Position numbers and translations under genes: made by a program. The notes below the pieces were generated by a model. The model was given only the letters and a program-made list of their open reading frames with translations, made no database searches and was not told where the DNA came from. Of a stretch of 10,526 nucleotides of DNA, positions 1-6,746 are shown piece by piece. Position 1 is the stretch's first letter. Each line of letters begins with the position of its first letter. Origin of the DNA: Candidatus Zixiibacteriota bacterium (GTDB lineage: Bacteria > Zixibacteria > MSB-5A5 > GN15 > PGXB01); the NCBI GenBank assembly GCA_030591405.1, contig JAUVBC010000043.1:1-10526 (forward strand). The letters are read 5' to 3'.

Positions 1-91
1 CGTCAGGAAAGGGTTCCTGACGGCGCGTAAATCCCCACCGCAAGCGGATGGGGCACCCCAACCAAGTCTGTCGGGTGCGGCGACCCGACAG
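1..91. repeat. GC-rich triple-hairpin element, probable dispersed repeat
   Basis: Three inverted repeats follow one another. Bases 1-9 (CGTCAGGAA) pair perfectly with 14-22 around a 4-base loop. Bases 33-40 pair with 45-53 (CCCCA+CCG against CGG+TGGGG, one bulged A at 48) around CAAG. Bases 68-76 (CTGTCGGGT) pair perfectly with 83-91 around GCGGCG. The stretch is far more GC-rich than the AT-rich sequence beside it and has no convincing reading frame. It looks like the end of a multi-hairpin intergenic repeat (REP/BIME-like) that continues beyond the left edge. A structured RNA or the terminator region of an upstream gene is possible, but no U-tract follows any of the hairpins. The stems are certain; the repeat interpretation is inferred. 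Confidence 0.5.
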
Positions 92-196
92 CACTAATAC
101 TCACAATAACATTTAGAGATAGTGGCTGTTTACCACGCAAGCAATTCATTTCTGTTTTTTCTTTTACTTGTTACTAATAAGTATTATATTGAAAAG

Positions 197-853
197 ATGA
201 GTTGTGTCAAAAAACAGATGCCGCAAATAAAAGAGAACAATTTCGATCTCTTTGACCCGGTCAATATATTTCCCGAACTGCAGGTATCACCTGAACCGGC
301 AACGCCTGTTTTACCTTCGCCAGATTTGGCAACGCCTGTCCCCACCATATCAGAGTTGGTGATTCCGGGATCGATTGTATCTGAGGTTGAATTATCATCA
401 AAGGAATTGCCGACAGTAGCGGGACTGTATGAAATATTCGACCGACTGAATATAAAATATTTCAAGAATCAAATTCCGCGATTGAATATCAAATATTCGA
501 AACGGATGTATATCGCCGGATCGTTTAGTCCTCTAAAAAACGAAATAAAAATCGGTTGGAAATATCATACGATTTTTCGTGACGATATCGAAGATACGAT
601 GGCGCATGAGATGATTCATTATTTTTTTCCGAATCATGGGCGGCGGTTCAAAGATATGGCAAATAACCTTGGCGTATCTCTGAAAGCTAAAGAGCATCCT
701 GATTTGAGACTGAATTGCAAATATTTGTATTATTGTCCCAACTGTGACAGGGAATACCCACGGCGAAAACGGTTGCGGATGGCTTCATGCGGTAAATGCT
801 CAAGCGGCCGACATTTTAACTCCAGATTCAAATTAAAACTTAAAAAAATGTGA
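197..853 (+). CDS. SprT-like zinc metalloprotease domain protein
   Basis: A predicted cytoplasmic zinc-dependent peptidase of the SprT/Spartan-like group; relatives cleave DNA-protein crosslinks, but this protein's substrate is unknown. From the ATG at 197 it has 218 residues. The zinc signature HEMIH lies at about 137-141, and the probable third ligand is His147 in NHGRRF, the usual SprT arrangement (HExxH...HGxxF). A C-terminal zinc ribbon follows (CPNC at about 180-183, CGKC at about 198-201) and a Lys/Arg-rich end. Before the catalytic domain, residues about 30-70 are Pro/Ser/Glu-rich with a degenerate ten-residue periodicity, so the N-terminus is probably a disordered linker. The start is uncertain: the frame is open from a GTG at 122, which would add a hydrophobic stretch (FLFFLLLV) resembling a membrane anchor. 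Neither start has a good Shine-Dalgarno site; ATG 197 is chosen because SprT proteins are soluble. The gene is monocistronic as far as can be seen and precedes the ribosomal promoter. Confidence 0.8.
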   Translation: MSCVKKQMPQIKENNFDLFDPVNIFPELQVSPEPATPVLPSPDLATPVPTISELVIPGSIVSEVELSSKELPTVAGLYEIFDRLNIKYFKNQIPRLNIKYSKRMYIAGSFSPLKNEIKIGWKYHTIFRDDIEDTMAHEMIHYFFPNHGRRFKDMANNLGVSLKAKEHPDLRLNCKYLYYCPNCDREYPRRKRLRMASCGKCSSGRHFNSRFKLKLKKM

Positions 854-981
854 TAATTTTCAAATCCGATAAAATTCTATGAATTGGAATGCCTGTCAAA
901 TATATTTATACCAACAAGATAGCTAAGATATTGCCTGGTTTTGCCGAATCAAGAAAAGATTGAAAAATAGTTATATATTTC

Positions 982-1009
982 TTGACAGCAATTGAAATAT
1001 CGCTATATT
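982..1009 (+). promoter_or_regulatory. Sigma-70-type promoter of the rplM operon
   Basis: A perfect -35 hexamer TTGACA (982-987) is separated by 16 bases from TATATT (1004-1009). Transcription would start near 1016, leaving a leader of about 45 bases before rplM. It is the only strong promoter seen upstream of the ribosomal genes. The spacing and hexamers are identical to those of the promoter at 4919-4946. Confidence 0.75.
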
Positions 1010-1060
1010 GAAAGGCTTTGTAGAATGTGAAACTAATAACCGGGTTGATCCGGGGGTGGA

Positions 1061-1495
1061 ATGAAAACGTATATACCGAAAGCAGATGAGATAAAAAGAA
1101 GATGGTTTGTGGTTGATCTTGAGGGTGCGACTCTCGGAAAAGCTGCTATAAAAGTTGCCAATGTTTTGCGCGGCAAAGACAAGCCAATATTTACGCCTCA
1201 TATGGACACTGGGGATTATATTGTCGCTATTAATGCTTCTAAAGTCGTTATGAGCGGTAATAAGGAACGGGATAAGAAATATTATAGACATTCAACTTAT
1301 CCCGGTGGTTTAAAAGTAACAAGTTATGCCACGAAGATGCGTAAAGATTCTCCATCGGTGTTTGTCCATGCCGTTAAGGGGATGTTACCGAAGACTCGTT
1401 TGGGTCGGCAGATCATTGAGAAGCTTCATGTTTATGGAGACGCGAATCATAAACATCAGGCTCAGAAACCAGAAATGTTAAAAATTACTGATTAA
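1061..1495 (+). CDS. rplM: 50S ribosomal protein L13
   Basis: L13 is an early-assembling protein of the large ribosomal subunit that binds 23S rRNA. The 144-residue length is typical. Family landmarks are visible: WFVVDLEGATLGKAA near the N-terminus, then VLRGKDKPIFTPHMDTGDY and VVMSGNKERDKKYYRHSTYPGG, and the C-terminal LPKTRLGRQIIEKLHVY. The ATG at 1061 follows a purine-rich GGGGGTGGA placed very close to the start; no other start fits the conserved N-terminus. It is the first gene of the cluster and is followed 16 bases later by rpsI, the usual L13-S9 pairing. A short CCGG...CCGG inverted repeat (1040-1053) overlaps the ribosome-binding region and might influence translation. Confidence 0.97.
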   Translation: MKTYIPKADEIKRRWFVVDLEGATLGKAAIKVANVLRGKDKPIFTPHMDTGDYIVAINASKVVMSGNKERDKKYYRHSTYPGGLKVTSYATKMRKDSPSVFVHAVKGMLPKTRLGRQIIEKLHVYGDANHKHQAQKPEMLKITD

Positions 1496-1511
1496 ATATT
1501 TGAGATAATAA

Positions 1512-1904
1512 ATGAGTGAAACTGTATTTGCAGCAACCGGCAGAAGAAAAGAAGCTGTTGCCCGTGCCACTATCAAGGTGGGCGGCGGCAAATTTCTTGT
1601 CAATAAAAAATCGTTAAAGGATTATGTCAAACGCGATACTCTGGTTGATTTGGTCAATGCTCCGATGATCAAGACCGAAACACTGGGTAAAATTGATGTA
1701 GTTTGTAGCACTAATGGTGGCGGACTTTCCGGCCAGGCTGGTGCAATACGATTAGCTCTGTCCCGGGCGCTGGCGAAGCTTGATGGCGACCTTCATTCGA
1801 TTTTGAGGAAAGGCGGGTTTTTGACTCGTGATTCTCGTGCAGTCGAACGGAAAAAATATGGTCAGCCGAAAGCTCGTAAACGCTTCCAGTATTCGAAGCG
1901 TTAG
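1512..1904 (+). CDS. rpsI: 30S ribosomal protein S9
   Basis: S9 is a small-subunit protein whose basic C-terminal tail reaches the P-site tRNA. The 130 residues match the family length. The N-terminal ATGRRKEAVARATIK, the central GGGLSGQAGAIRLALSRAL and the C-terminal RKKYGQPKARKRFQYSKR are all diagnostic, including the terminal Ser-Lys-Arg that contacts tRNA. The ATG at 1512 lies 16 bases after the rplM stop behind a weak GAGAT ribosome-binding site, suggesting translational coupling with rplM. Confidence 0.97.
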   Translation: MSETVFAATGRRKEAVARATIKVGGGKFLVNKKSLKDYVKRDTLVDLVNAPMIKTETLGKIDVVCSTNGGGLSGQAGAIRLALSRALAKLDGDLHSILRKGGFLTRDSRAVERKKYGQPKARKRFQYSKR

Positions 1905-2023
1905 AAAAATATCCGGTTTATCCGGAAATAAGCACACCTTGTCTGATATTCGGGGGTCCGGTATCCCGGTCCGAAAATCGTAAAACAGGGTGGAAGTTAA
2001 AACCAAATCTAAAGAGGTTCCAA
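1905..2023 (+). promoter_or_regulatory. rpsI-rpsB intergenic leader with overlapping hairpins
   Basis: This 119-base gap is the longest inside the ribosomal cluster. It contains a hairpin TCCGG/CCGGA (1912-1916 with 1922-1926, TTTAT loop). A second GC-rich block (1950-1974) can fold in at least two exclusive ways: CCGG 1958-1961 with 1966-1969, or GGGGT 1953-1957 with ATCCC 1963-1967 (one G-U pair), with TCGG/CCGA as outer arms. No U-tract follows, so these are not simple terminators. The rpsB ribosome-binding site AGAGG (2013-2017) is well placed. Autoregulatory rpsB leaders are known in other bacteria; this one resembles no specific model I can name. A weak internal promoter cannot be excluded. 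Confidence 0.35.
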
Positions 2024-2791
2024 ATGGCAACTGATCATTTGAAAGAATTACTTGAGGCTGGTGTGCATTTTGGTCATCAGACCCGGAGATGGAATCCGAA
2101 GATGAGACCGTTCATCTTTACCGCTCGTAATGGTATCTATATTATCGATCTGAATAAAACTCTGGAGGCGATCAATCAAGCTTGCCGCAAAGTCAGAGAG
2201 ATAATTGGCAAAGGACAAACGATTCTCTTTGTCGGTACCAAAAAACAGGCAAAAGATGTTGTCAAAGAAGAAGCGATCAGATGCGGTCAATTTTTTGTGA
2301 CCGAAAGATGGCTTGGCGGTATGCTGACCAACTTTTCGACGATCAAAGCTTCCATCAAAAGGCTCAAAGATATGGAGCGGATGAAAGAAGAAGGCGATCT
2401 TGAGAAATTTAAGAAAAAAGAACGCTCCAAATTTGATCATCAGATTGAAAAACTCGAAAAAGTTCTGGGTGGAATCAAAGATATGAATTTCATTCCTGGT
2501 TTGGTTTTTGTCGTTGATGCCAAAAAGGAAAAAATTGCGGTTGCCGAAGCTTCCAAACTTGGTATTCCGATCATTGGTATCATTGATACAAACGCTGATC
2601 CCGATCCTATTGATTTTCCTATTGCGGCCAATGATGATGCAATCAAATCAATCAGGGTTATTACCAAGAAGATCGGCGATGCTATTATGAATGCATCACA
2701 ATCAGTCTCCTCAGATGAGATGAAAGATGCGGCCACAGACAGGTCTTCTGGCGCGCATGTAACCACATATATTTCACCCGAAGAAAGATGA
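2024..2791 (+). CDS. rpsB: 30S ribosomal protein S2
   Basis: S2 binds the small subunit between head and body and is needed for S1 recruitment in many bacteria. The 255-residue protein shows the family signatures LLEAGVHFGHQTRRWNPKM, FIFTARNGIYIIDLNKT, FVGTKKQAKD, FVTERWLGGMLTNF and the C-terminal PDPIDFPIAANDDAIKSI. A charged central helical segment (about residues 115-150) corresponds to the usual coiled-coil insertion. The tail after about residue 225 is Ser/Asp-rich and not conserved. The ATG at 2024 has a good AGAGG site seven bases upstream. The gene is followed 19 bases later by tsf, the near-universal rpsB-tsf pair. Confidence 0.97.
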   Translation: MATDHLKELLEAGVHFGHQTRRWNPKMRPFIFTARNGIYIIDLNKTLEAINQACRKVREIIGKGQTILFVGTKKQAKDVVKEEAIRCGQFFVTERWLGGMLTNFSTIKASIKRLKDMERMKEEGDLEKFKKKERSKFDHQIEKLEKVLGGIKDMNFIPGLVFVVDAKKEKIAVAEASKLGIPIIGIIDTNADPDPIDFPIAANDDAIKSIRVITKKIGDAIMNASQSVSSDEMKDAATDRSSGAHVTTYISPEER

Positions 2792-2810
2792 GTTTTTAAG
2801 GATTAAGACA

Positions 2811-3404
2811 ATGACTATTACCGCACAAACAGTAAAAGAACTTAGAGATAAAACCGGCGCCGGTATGATGGATTGCAAGAAAGCCCTTAATGAAACCGAC
2901 GGCGATGTTGAAAAAGCAATTAATTATCTTCGTGAAAAAGGGATTTCCAAGGCGGCCAAAAGAGCCGGGCGGGCTACTTCCGAAGGAATAATATACTCTT
3001 ATATTCATCCCGGAAGTAAGCTGGGCGTTTTGCTTGAGGTTACTTGCGAAACCGATTTTGTTGCTCGCAATGATGAATTTCAGAATTTTGCCAAAGATAT
3101 CGCGATGCAAATTGCGGCTGCAAATCCGATTGCAATCAAACGCGAAGATATCGATCAAAAGCTGATTGATACTGAGAGAGAGATTTATCGTCAGTTGGCT
3201 CTTAATGAAGGCAAGCCTGAAAAAATCATAGATAAGATCGTTGATGGTAAAATAGAAAAATATTTTGCCGAAAGCTGTCTTCTGGAGCAACCGTTTGTCA
3301 AGGATAATGATCGTAAGATGAATGATATCTTGACTGAACTGATAGCAAAAATTGGCGAGAATGTGGCAATTAAGCGGTTCGCTCGCTTTATGCTGGGACA
3401 ATAG
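2811..3404 (+). CDS. tsf: Elongation factor Ts, short form
   Basis: EF-Ts is the guanine-nucleotide exchange factor that regenerates EF-Tu-GTP. The N-terminal UBA-like domain (VKELRDKTGAGMMDCKKAL, about residues 8-26) and the core motif ETDFVARNDEF (about 80-90), which contains the TDFV residues that contact EF-Tu, are clear. At 197 residues it is the compact form, as in Thermus and many other phyla, and lacks the longer second subdomain of the E. coli protein (about 283 residues). The ending RFARFMLGQ is consistent with the compact form, so it is not truncated. An AAGGA site (2798-2802) precedes the ATG. pyrH begins three bases after the stop. Confidence 0.96.
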   Translation: MTITAQTVKELRDKTGAGMMDCKKALNETDGDVEKAINYLREKGISKAAKRAGRATSEGIIYSYIHPGSKLGVLLEVTCETDFVARNDEFQNFAKDIAMQIAAANPIAIKREDIDQKLIDTEREIYRQLALNEGKPEKIIDKIVDGKIEKYFAESCLLEQPFVKDNDRKMNDILTELIAKIGENVAIKRFARFMLGQ

Positions 3405-3407
3405 CGT

Positions 3408-4133
3408 ATGGATCCCGACCCCAAATTAAAATTTCGTCGGATATTATTAAAGCTATCCGGAGAGGCCCTGGTCGGTCCTAAGACATTCGGTATTGATTTT
3501 AACACAATTGATTTAATCTGTCACCAGATCAAAGAAATCAAAGATCTGGGGCTGGAGATAGCTATTGTTGTTGGCGGCGGGACTATTTTCCGCGGTCTTG
3601 AAGTTTCCAAAACAGGTATGGATCGGGTTGCTGCTGATAATATGGGAATGTTATCGACGGTGATCAATGGTCTGGCTCTTCAGGATAATATGGAGAGAAT
3701 TGGTATTCAGACAAGAGTTATGTCAGCTATCCGGATTGAATCTTTTACTGAGCCTTATATTCGTCGCCGGGCAATCAGGCATATGGAAAAGGGAAGAATT
3801 ATCATAATGACTGCCGGTACCGGCAATCCCTTTTTCTCAACCGATACTGCTGCCGCACTGCGAGCCAACGAATTAGGTGCCGAGGTTCTGATCAAGGCTA
3901 CTAATGTTGATGGGATTTATTCAGCAGACCCGAGGTTGGAACCTGATGCGAAATTTTTGCCGGAGCTTTCGTATCTTGATGTAATTAAACGCGAATTGCG
4001 TTTTATGGATTTAACAGCTATTACAATGTGCAAGGACAATAAGGTCCCGGTGATTATTTTTAATCAGGGAAGTACCGGAAACCTGAAAAAGGTTGTTCTT
4101 GGAGAAAAAATCGGTTCACTCGTAACAGATTAA
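3408..4133 (+). CDS. pyrH: UMP kinase (uridylate kinase)
   Basis: This bacterial UMP kinase of the amino-acid-kinase superfamily converts UMP plus ATP to UDP plus ADP in pyrimidine nucleotide synthesis; relatives are GTP-activated and UTP-inhibited hexamers. In 241 residues it shows RRILLKLSGEAL (about 10-21, phosphate binding), VVGGGTIFRG (about 54-63), MDRVAADNMGMLSTVINGLAL (about 71-91; split here as MDRVAADNMG plus MLSTVINGLAL), GNPFFSTDTAAALRA (about 139-153) and KATNVDGIYSADP (about 163-175). The ATG at 3408 is three bases after the tsf stop and has only a weak GGGACA ribosome-binding site, so coupled translation from tsf is likely. The tsf-pyrH-frr order is conserved across bacteria. 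Confidence 0.97.
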   Translation: MDPDPKLKFRRILLKLSGEALVGPKTFGIDFNTIDLICHQIKEIKDLGLEIAIVVGGGTIFRGLEVSKTGMDRVAADNMGMLSTVINGLALQDNMERIGIQTRVMSAIRIESFTEPYIRRRAIRHMEKGRIIIMTAGTGNPFFSTDTAAALRANELGAEVLIKATNVDGIYSADPRLEPDAKFLPELSYLDVIKRELRFMDLTAITMCKDNKVPVIIFNQGSTGNLKKVVLGEKIGSLVTD

Positions 4134-4165
4134 AAAATATCTTATTTAACCGGAGGTATATTCCG

Positions 4166-4723
4166 ATGGTAGAACAAATTTTATCAGAAACTGAAGAAAA
4201 GATGCAAAAAAGCTTGTTGGCGGTGAAAAGAGATTTTGGCTCGCTGCGAACTGGGAAAGCATCACCAGCATTGTTGGATGGGATAAGGGTTGACTATCAT
4301 GGGACCGTCATGCCGCTCAACCAATTGGCATCGGTTTCGGCTCCGGAACCGAGATTGATGGTGGTTCAGGCCTGGGACAAATCGGTTGTTGGTGATATCT
4401 CAAAAGCTATTCAGATTGCCGATTTGGGTTTGAATCCGCAGGTTGATGGCAATATTATTCGGCTTCCGATTCCGCCATTGAATGAGGAACGGCGCCGGGA
4501 TCTGGTGAAACATTGCAAGAAAATTGCCGAGGAAGGCAAAGTCGCAATCAGAAATATCCGTCGCGATGCCAATGATAGCCTTAAAAAAGCCGAAAAAAAC
4601 AAGTCGATTCCTGAGGATGCTATGAAACGGGGAACCGAAAAGGTTCAGGAACTGACCAACAAATATACCAAGGAGATCGATGAGGCTATGGAGGCCAAAG
4701 AGACTGATATCATGGCAGTCTGA
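4166..4723 (+). CDS. frr: Ribosome recycling factor
   Basis: RRF acts with EF-G to split post-termination ribosomes so they can be reused. The 185-residue length and the motifs LRTGKASPALLDGIRVDYHG (about 27-46), the central PLNQLASVSAPEPR domain, and IPPLNEERRRDLVK with IRNIRRDANDSLKK in the three-helix bundle are typical. Start choice is firm: GGAGGT (4152-4157) lies eight bases before the ATG. It is the last gene of the translation cluster, since a strong terminator begins 22 bases after its stop. In many bacteria isoprenoid or lipid genes (uppS, cdsA) follow; here they do not. Confidence 0.97.
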   Translation: MVEQILSETEEKMQKSLLAVKRDFGSLRTGKASPALLDGIRVDYHGTVMPLNQLASVSAPEPRLMVVQAWDKSVVGDISKAIQIADLGLNPQVDGNIIRLPIPPLNEERRRDLVKHCKKIAEEGKVAIRNIRRDANDSLKKAEKNKSIPEDAMKRGTEKVQELTNKYTKEIDEAMEAKETDIMAV

Positions 4724-4744
4724 TTCCAAACATTCCAATTATTG

Positions 4745-4788
4745 CGGGTTATTTTCTTTGAAAATGACCCGTTTTATTATTATTATTT
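4745..4788 (+). terminator. Rho-independent terminator after frr
   Basis: A 12-base-pair stem, 4745-4756 with 4760-4771 (left arm CGGGTTATTTTC, one G-U wobble), has a three-base TTT loop. It is followed directly by the T-rich tract TTTTATTATTATTATTT. It is ideally placed to end the rplM-frr transcript and separates it from the aldehyde dehydrogenase unit. Confidence 0.92.
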
Positions 4789-4813
4789 CCGCTTTTATTT
4801 TTTGTTTTTGATT

Positions 4814-4843
4814 TTGGCCATTCAGCAAGTTTAATGGTATAAT
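4814..4843 (+). promoter_or_regulatory. Possible upstream promoter in the frr-ALDH gap
   Basis: A perfect -10 hexamer TATAAT (4838-4843) has an 18-base spacer from TTGGCC (4814-4819), a weak match to the -35 consensus. It would start a transcript near 4850, just ahead of the small reading frame at 4873. AT-rich intergenic DNA yields such matches by chance, so support is moderate. Confidence 0.4.
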
Positions 4844-4872
4844 TTGAAAGATTTGTTATTGAATTGAGGTGA

Positions 4873-5016
4873 ATGAAAAAAAAGATCAAATCGGCTGAAG
4901 TTATGTATTCAAAAGGGTTTGACAATTATAAAATTATCAATATATTGGTTTTCTTGAAAATAAATGCTGTGAATATTTTCACGATGACGAGGTCAAAAAA
5001 GAAGAAAATAATTTAA
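4873..5016 (+). CDS. Possible small ORF, 47 residues, uncertain
   Basis: An ATG at 4873 opens a 47-codon frame ending in TAA (5014-5016). GAGGT lies immediately upstream (4866-4870), rather close to the start. The peptide begins with MKKKIKSAEVMYSKGFDNYK, has a short hydrophobic middle (IINILVFLKI) and ends in a Lys-rich KKKKII. I recognise no family. It would fit a short basic peptide or leader peptide downstream of the TATAAT at 4838. Against it, the best promoter for the aldehyde dehydrogenase (4919-4946) lies inside the frame, and the composition matches the surrounding AT-rich noncoding DNA. It may be a decayed gene fragment or chance. Confidence 0.25.
   Translation: MKKKIKSAEVMYSKGFDNYKIINILVFLKINAVNIFTMTRSKKKKII
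4919..4946 (+). promoter_or_regulatory. Sigma-70-type promoter of the aldehyde dehydrogenase gene
   Basis: TTGACA (4919-4924), a 16-base spacer and TATATT (4941-4946) match the rplM promoter hexamer for hexamer and in spacing. The start point would be near 4953, giving a 5' leader of about 110 bases before the ATG at 5064. No clear operator or riboswitch structure is visible in that AT-rich leader. Confidence 0.65.
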
Positions 5017-5063
5017 GTAAAAAAAGAGAATAAAATAATTTAATAATATTGCAGGAGTGTATC

Positions 5064-6560
5064 ATGGCTGATGCCAAAGTTTACAAAAATTTCATAAATG
5101 GTGAATGGGTCGAATCAAAAACCGGTGAAACATTTGAGAATCGTAACCCGGCTAACATAGATGAATTGGTCGGTGTCTTTCAAAAATCTTCAGAGGATGA
5201 TGTTAATGATGCAGTCGCCGCGGCCAAAGAAGCATATAAGAAGTGGCGGTTGGTTCCTGCCCCGAAGCGGGCCGAGTTGGTTATGAAATTCACTGATCGC
5301 TTGGTCAAGGAGAAGGAGGAGTTCTCCCAACAGATGACTCGCGAGATGGGTAAGGTTATTAAGGAAACCAGAGGTGATGTCCAGGAAGCTATTGATATGG
5401 GTTACTATATGGCTGGCGAAGGACGTCGTCAGTTTGGATTCACGACCCCCTCTGAATTACCGAACAAATTTATGATGTCGGTTAGGCAGCCCAAAGGTGT
5501 TTGCGGCATGATTACTCCCTGGAATTTTCCGATGGCAATACCATCATGGAAAATGATGCCAGCATTGCTCTGCGGCAACACGGTTGTAATTAAACCGGCG
5601 ACGCTTACTCCACTTTCGGTTTATAATTATATTAAAATAATTGAAGAGTCTGGTATTCCGGCCGGTGTCGTTAATATGGTTACCGGTTCAGGCGGTTCAG
5701 TCGGGCAGCCGTTGATGACGCATAAAGATGTCAGTGTGATCAGTTTCACCGGTTCAACCGAAGTTGGCCGCAAGGTATCCCAGGCATGTGCCACTGATTT
5801 TCGTGGTTGTCATCTGGAGATGGGCGGTAAAAACTGTGAACTGGTTATGAATGATGCCGATGTTGATTTGGCCGTCGAGGGTGCCGTTTGGGGTGCCTTT
5901 GGTACTACCGGTCAAAGATGTACCGCTACTTCCAGAATGATAGTGCATAAAGATGTTATCAAGGAGTTTACTGAAAAATTGGTGGCTCGTGCAAAGGCTC
6001 TTAAAATTGGCAATGGTCTGGATGAATCGGTTGATATGGGACCGGCTGTGAATGAATCGCAGATGAACTCAGTGCTGAAATATATGGAAATCGGTAAAAA
6101 TGAAGATAAGGCCAAACTGCTTTGTGGCGGCGGGCGTTTAACCGGTGGCATTTATGATAAAGGATATTATACCGAACCGACTATTTTCGGCGATGTTACT
6201 CCTGAAATGAGAATATTCCAGGAAGAGATATTCGGCTCGGTAACTTCGATAACTGAGTGCTCCTCATTGGAGGAAGGTATCGAGATGGCCAATAATACCG
6301 AGTACGGGCTTTCCGCTTCGATCTATACTCAGGATATTAACAAGGGCTTTAAAGCAATGCGCGATATTTATACTGGAATATTTTATATCAATGCCCCGAC
6401 TATTGGCGCCGAAGTACATCTGCCGTTTGGCGGCGTGAAGAATACTGGTAACGGACATCGTGAGGCGGGAGTTGCCGGGATCGAAGTTTTCTCAGAATGG
6501 AAATCGGTGTATATCGATTATTCGGGCAAAATACAGAAGGCTCAGATTGATAATAATTAA
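5064..6560 (+). CDS. NAD(P)+-dependent aldehyde dehydrogenase
   Basis: This soluble enzyme of the aldehyde dehydrogenase superfamily (498 residues) oxidises an aldehyde to its acid with NAD+ or NADP+. Cofactor-binding and catalytic landmarks are complete: TPWNFP with Asn154, VIKPAT with Lys177, FTGSTEVG (228-235), LEMGGKN with general base Glu252, GQRCTATS with nucleophile Cys286, EEIFG (387-391) and PFGG (454-457). The start is the ATG at 5064, six bases after AGGAG (5053-5057); an in-frame TTG at 5049 overlaps that site and is rejected. The C-terminal region (APTIGAEVHLPFGGVKNTGNGHREAG, shown here as APTIGAEVHLPFGG then VKNTGNGHREAG) resembles semialdehyde-oxidising members such as alpha-ketoglutarate semialdehyde dehydrogenase or the ALDH7 group. 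The substrate cannot be assigned from sequence. The gene has its own promoter and may read through into the GTPase-like gene 186 bases on, since no strong terminator separates them. Confidence 0.93.
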   Translation: MADAKVYKNFINGEWVESKTGETFENRNPANIDELVGVFQKSSEDDVNDAVAAAKEAYKKWRLVPAPKRAELVMKFTDRLVKEKEEFSQQMTREMGKVIKETRGDVQEAIDMGYYMAGEGRRQFGFTTPSELPNKFMMSVRQPKGVCGMITPWNFPMAIPSWKMMPALLCGNTVVIKPATLTPLSVYNYIKIIEESGIPAGVVNMVTGSGGSVGQPLMTHKDVSVISFTGSTEVGRKVSQACATDFRGCHLEMGGKNCELVMNDADVDLAVEGAVWGAFGTTGQRCTATSRMIVHKDVIKEFTEKLVARAKALKIGNGLDESVDMGPAVNESQMNSVLKYMEIGKNEDKAKLLCGGGRLTGGIYDKGYYTEPTIFGDVTPEMRIFQEEIFGSVTSITECSSLEEGIEMANNTEYGLSASIYTQDINKGFKAMRDIYTGIFYINAPTIGAEVHLPFGGVKNTGNGHREAGVAGIEVFSEWKSVYIDYSGKIQKAQIDNN

Positions 6561-6746
6561 TCGAGCTATTGGAAAAAAGCAGATAAAATATGTTAGGCAG
6601 TAAATCAATAATAGCGATGAAACGATATGGTTCATTGCTTGTCATTAATCAGGTTATTCTGGTCAGATTGTCTTTTATCTGATGTTTATAAATATTCCAA
6701 TAAATATAAATTTGACGTATAAATAATTAAAAAGGAGAAAACATAG
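6561..6746 (+). other. Intergenic gap between ALDH and the GTPase-like gene
   Basis: This 186-base AT-rich gap has one weak hairpin (TCAGAT 6664-6669 with ATCTGA 6678-6683 around an 8-base loop) that lacks a proper U-tract, so termination is doubtful. No promoter with both hexamers well spaced was found: TTGACG at 6712-6717 has no -10 before the gene. A clear ribosome-binding site, AGGAG (6733-6737), serves the next gene. Confidence 0.4.

Noticed and set aside
184..465. Antisense frame opposite the SprT-like gene
   Set aside because: It mirrors the Pro/Ser-rich repeat of the real gene, with no domain or ribosome-binding site.
2048..2440. 130-codon antisense frame within rpsB
   Set aside because: It lies opposite an unmistakable ribosomal protein gene and its Phe-rich peptide matches no family.
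2796..3401. 201-codon antisense frame covering tsf
   Set aside because: It is an exact shadow of tsf; its Ile/Phe/Cys-rich translation is what the complement of Lys/Glu-rich coding yields.
2811..3404. tsf as a truncated gene because it is shorter than the E. coli form
   Set aside because: About 197 residues is the normal compact EF-Ts length in many phyla, with start and C-terminus intact.
5049..5063. TTG start for the aldehyde dehydrogenase
   Set aside because: It would place the start within its own AGGAG site; the ATG at 5064 has ideal spacing.
6664..6696. Hairpin and T-rich stretch after the aldehyde dehydrogenase as a terminator
   Set aside because: The stem is only six base pairs with an 8-base loop, and no run of T follows.
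6712..6740. TTGACG as a promoter for the GTPase-like gene
   Set aside because: The position for a -10 element falls on the ribosome-binding site AGGAG and has no TATAAT-like match.
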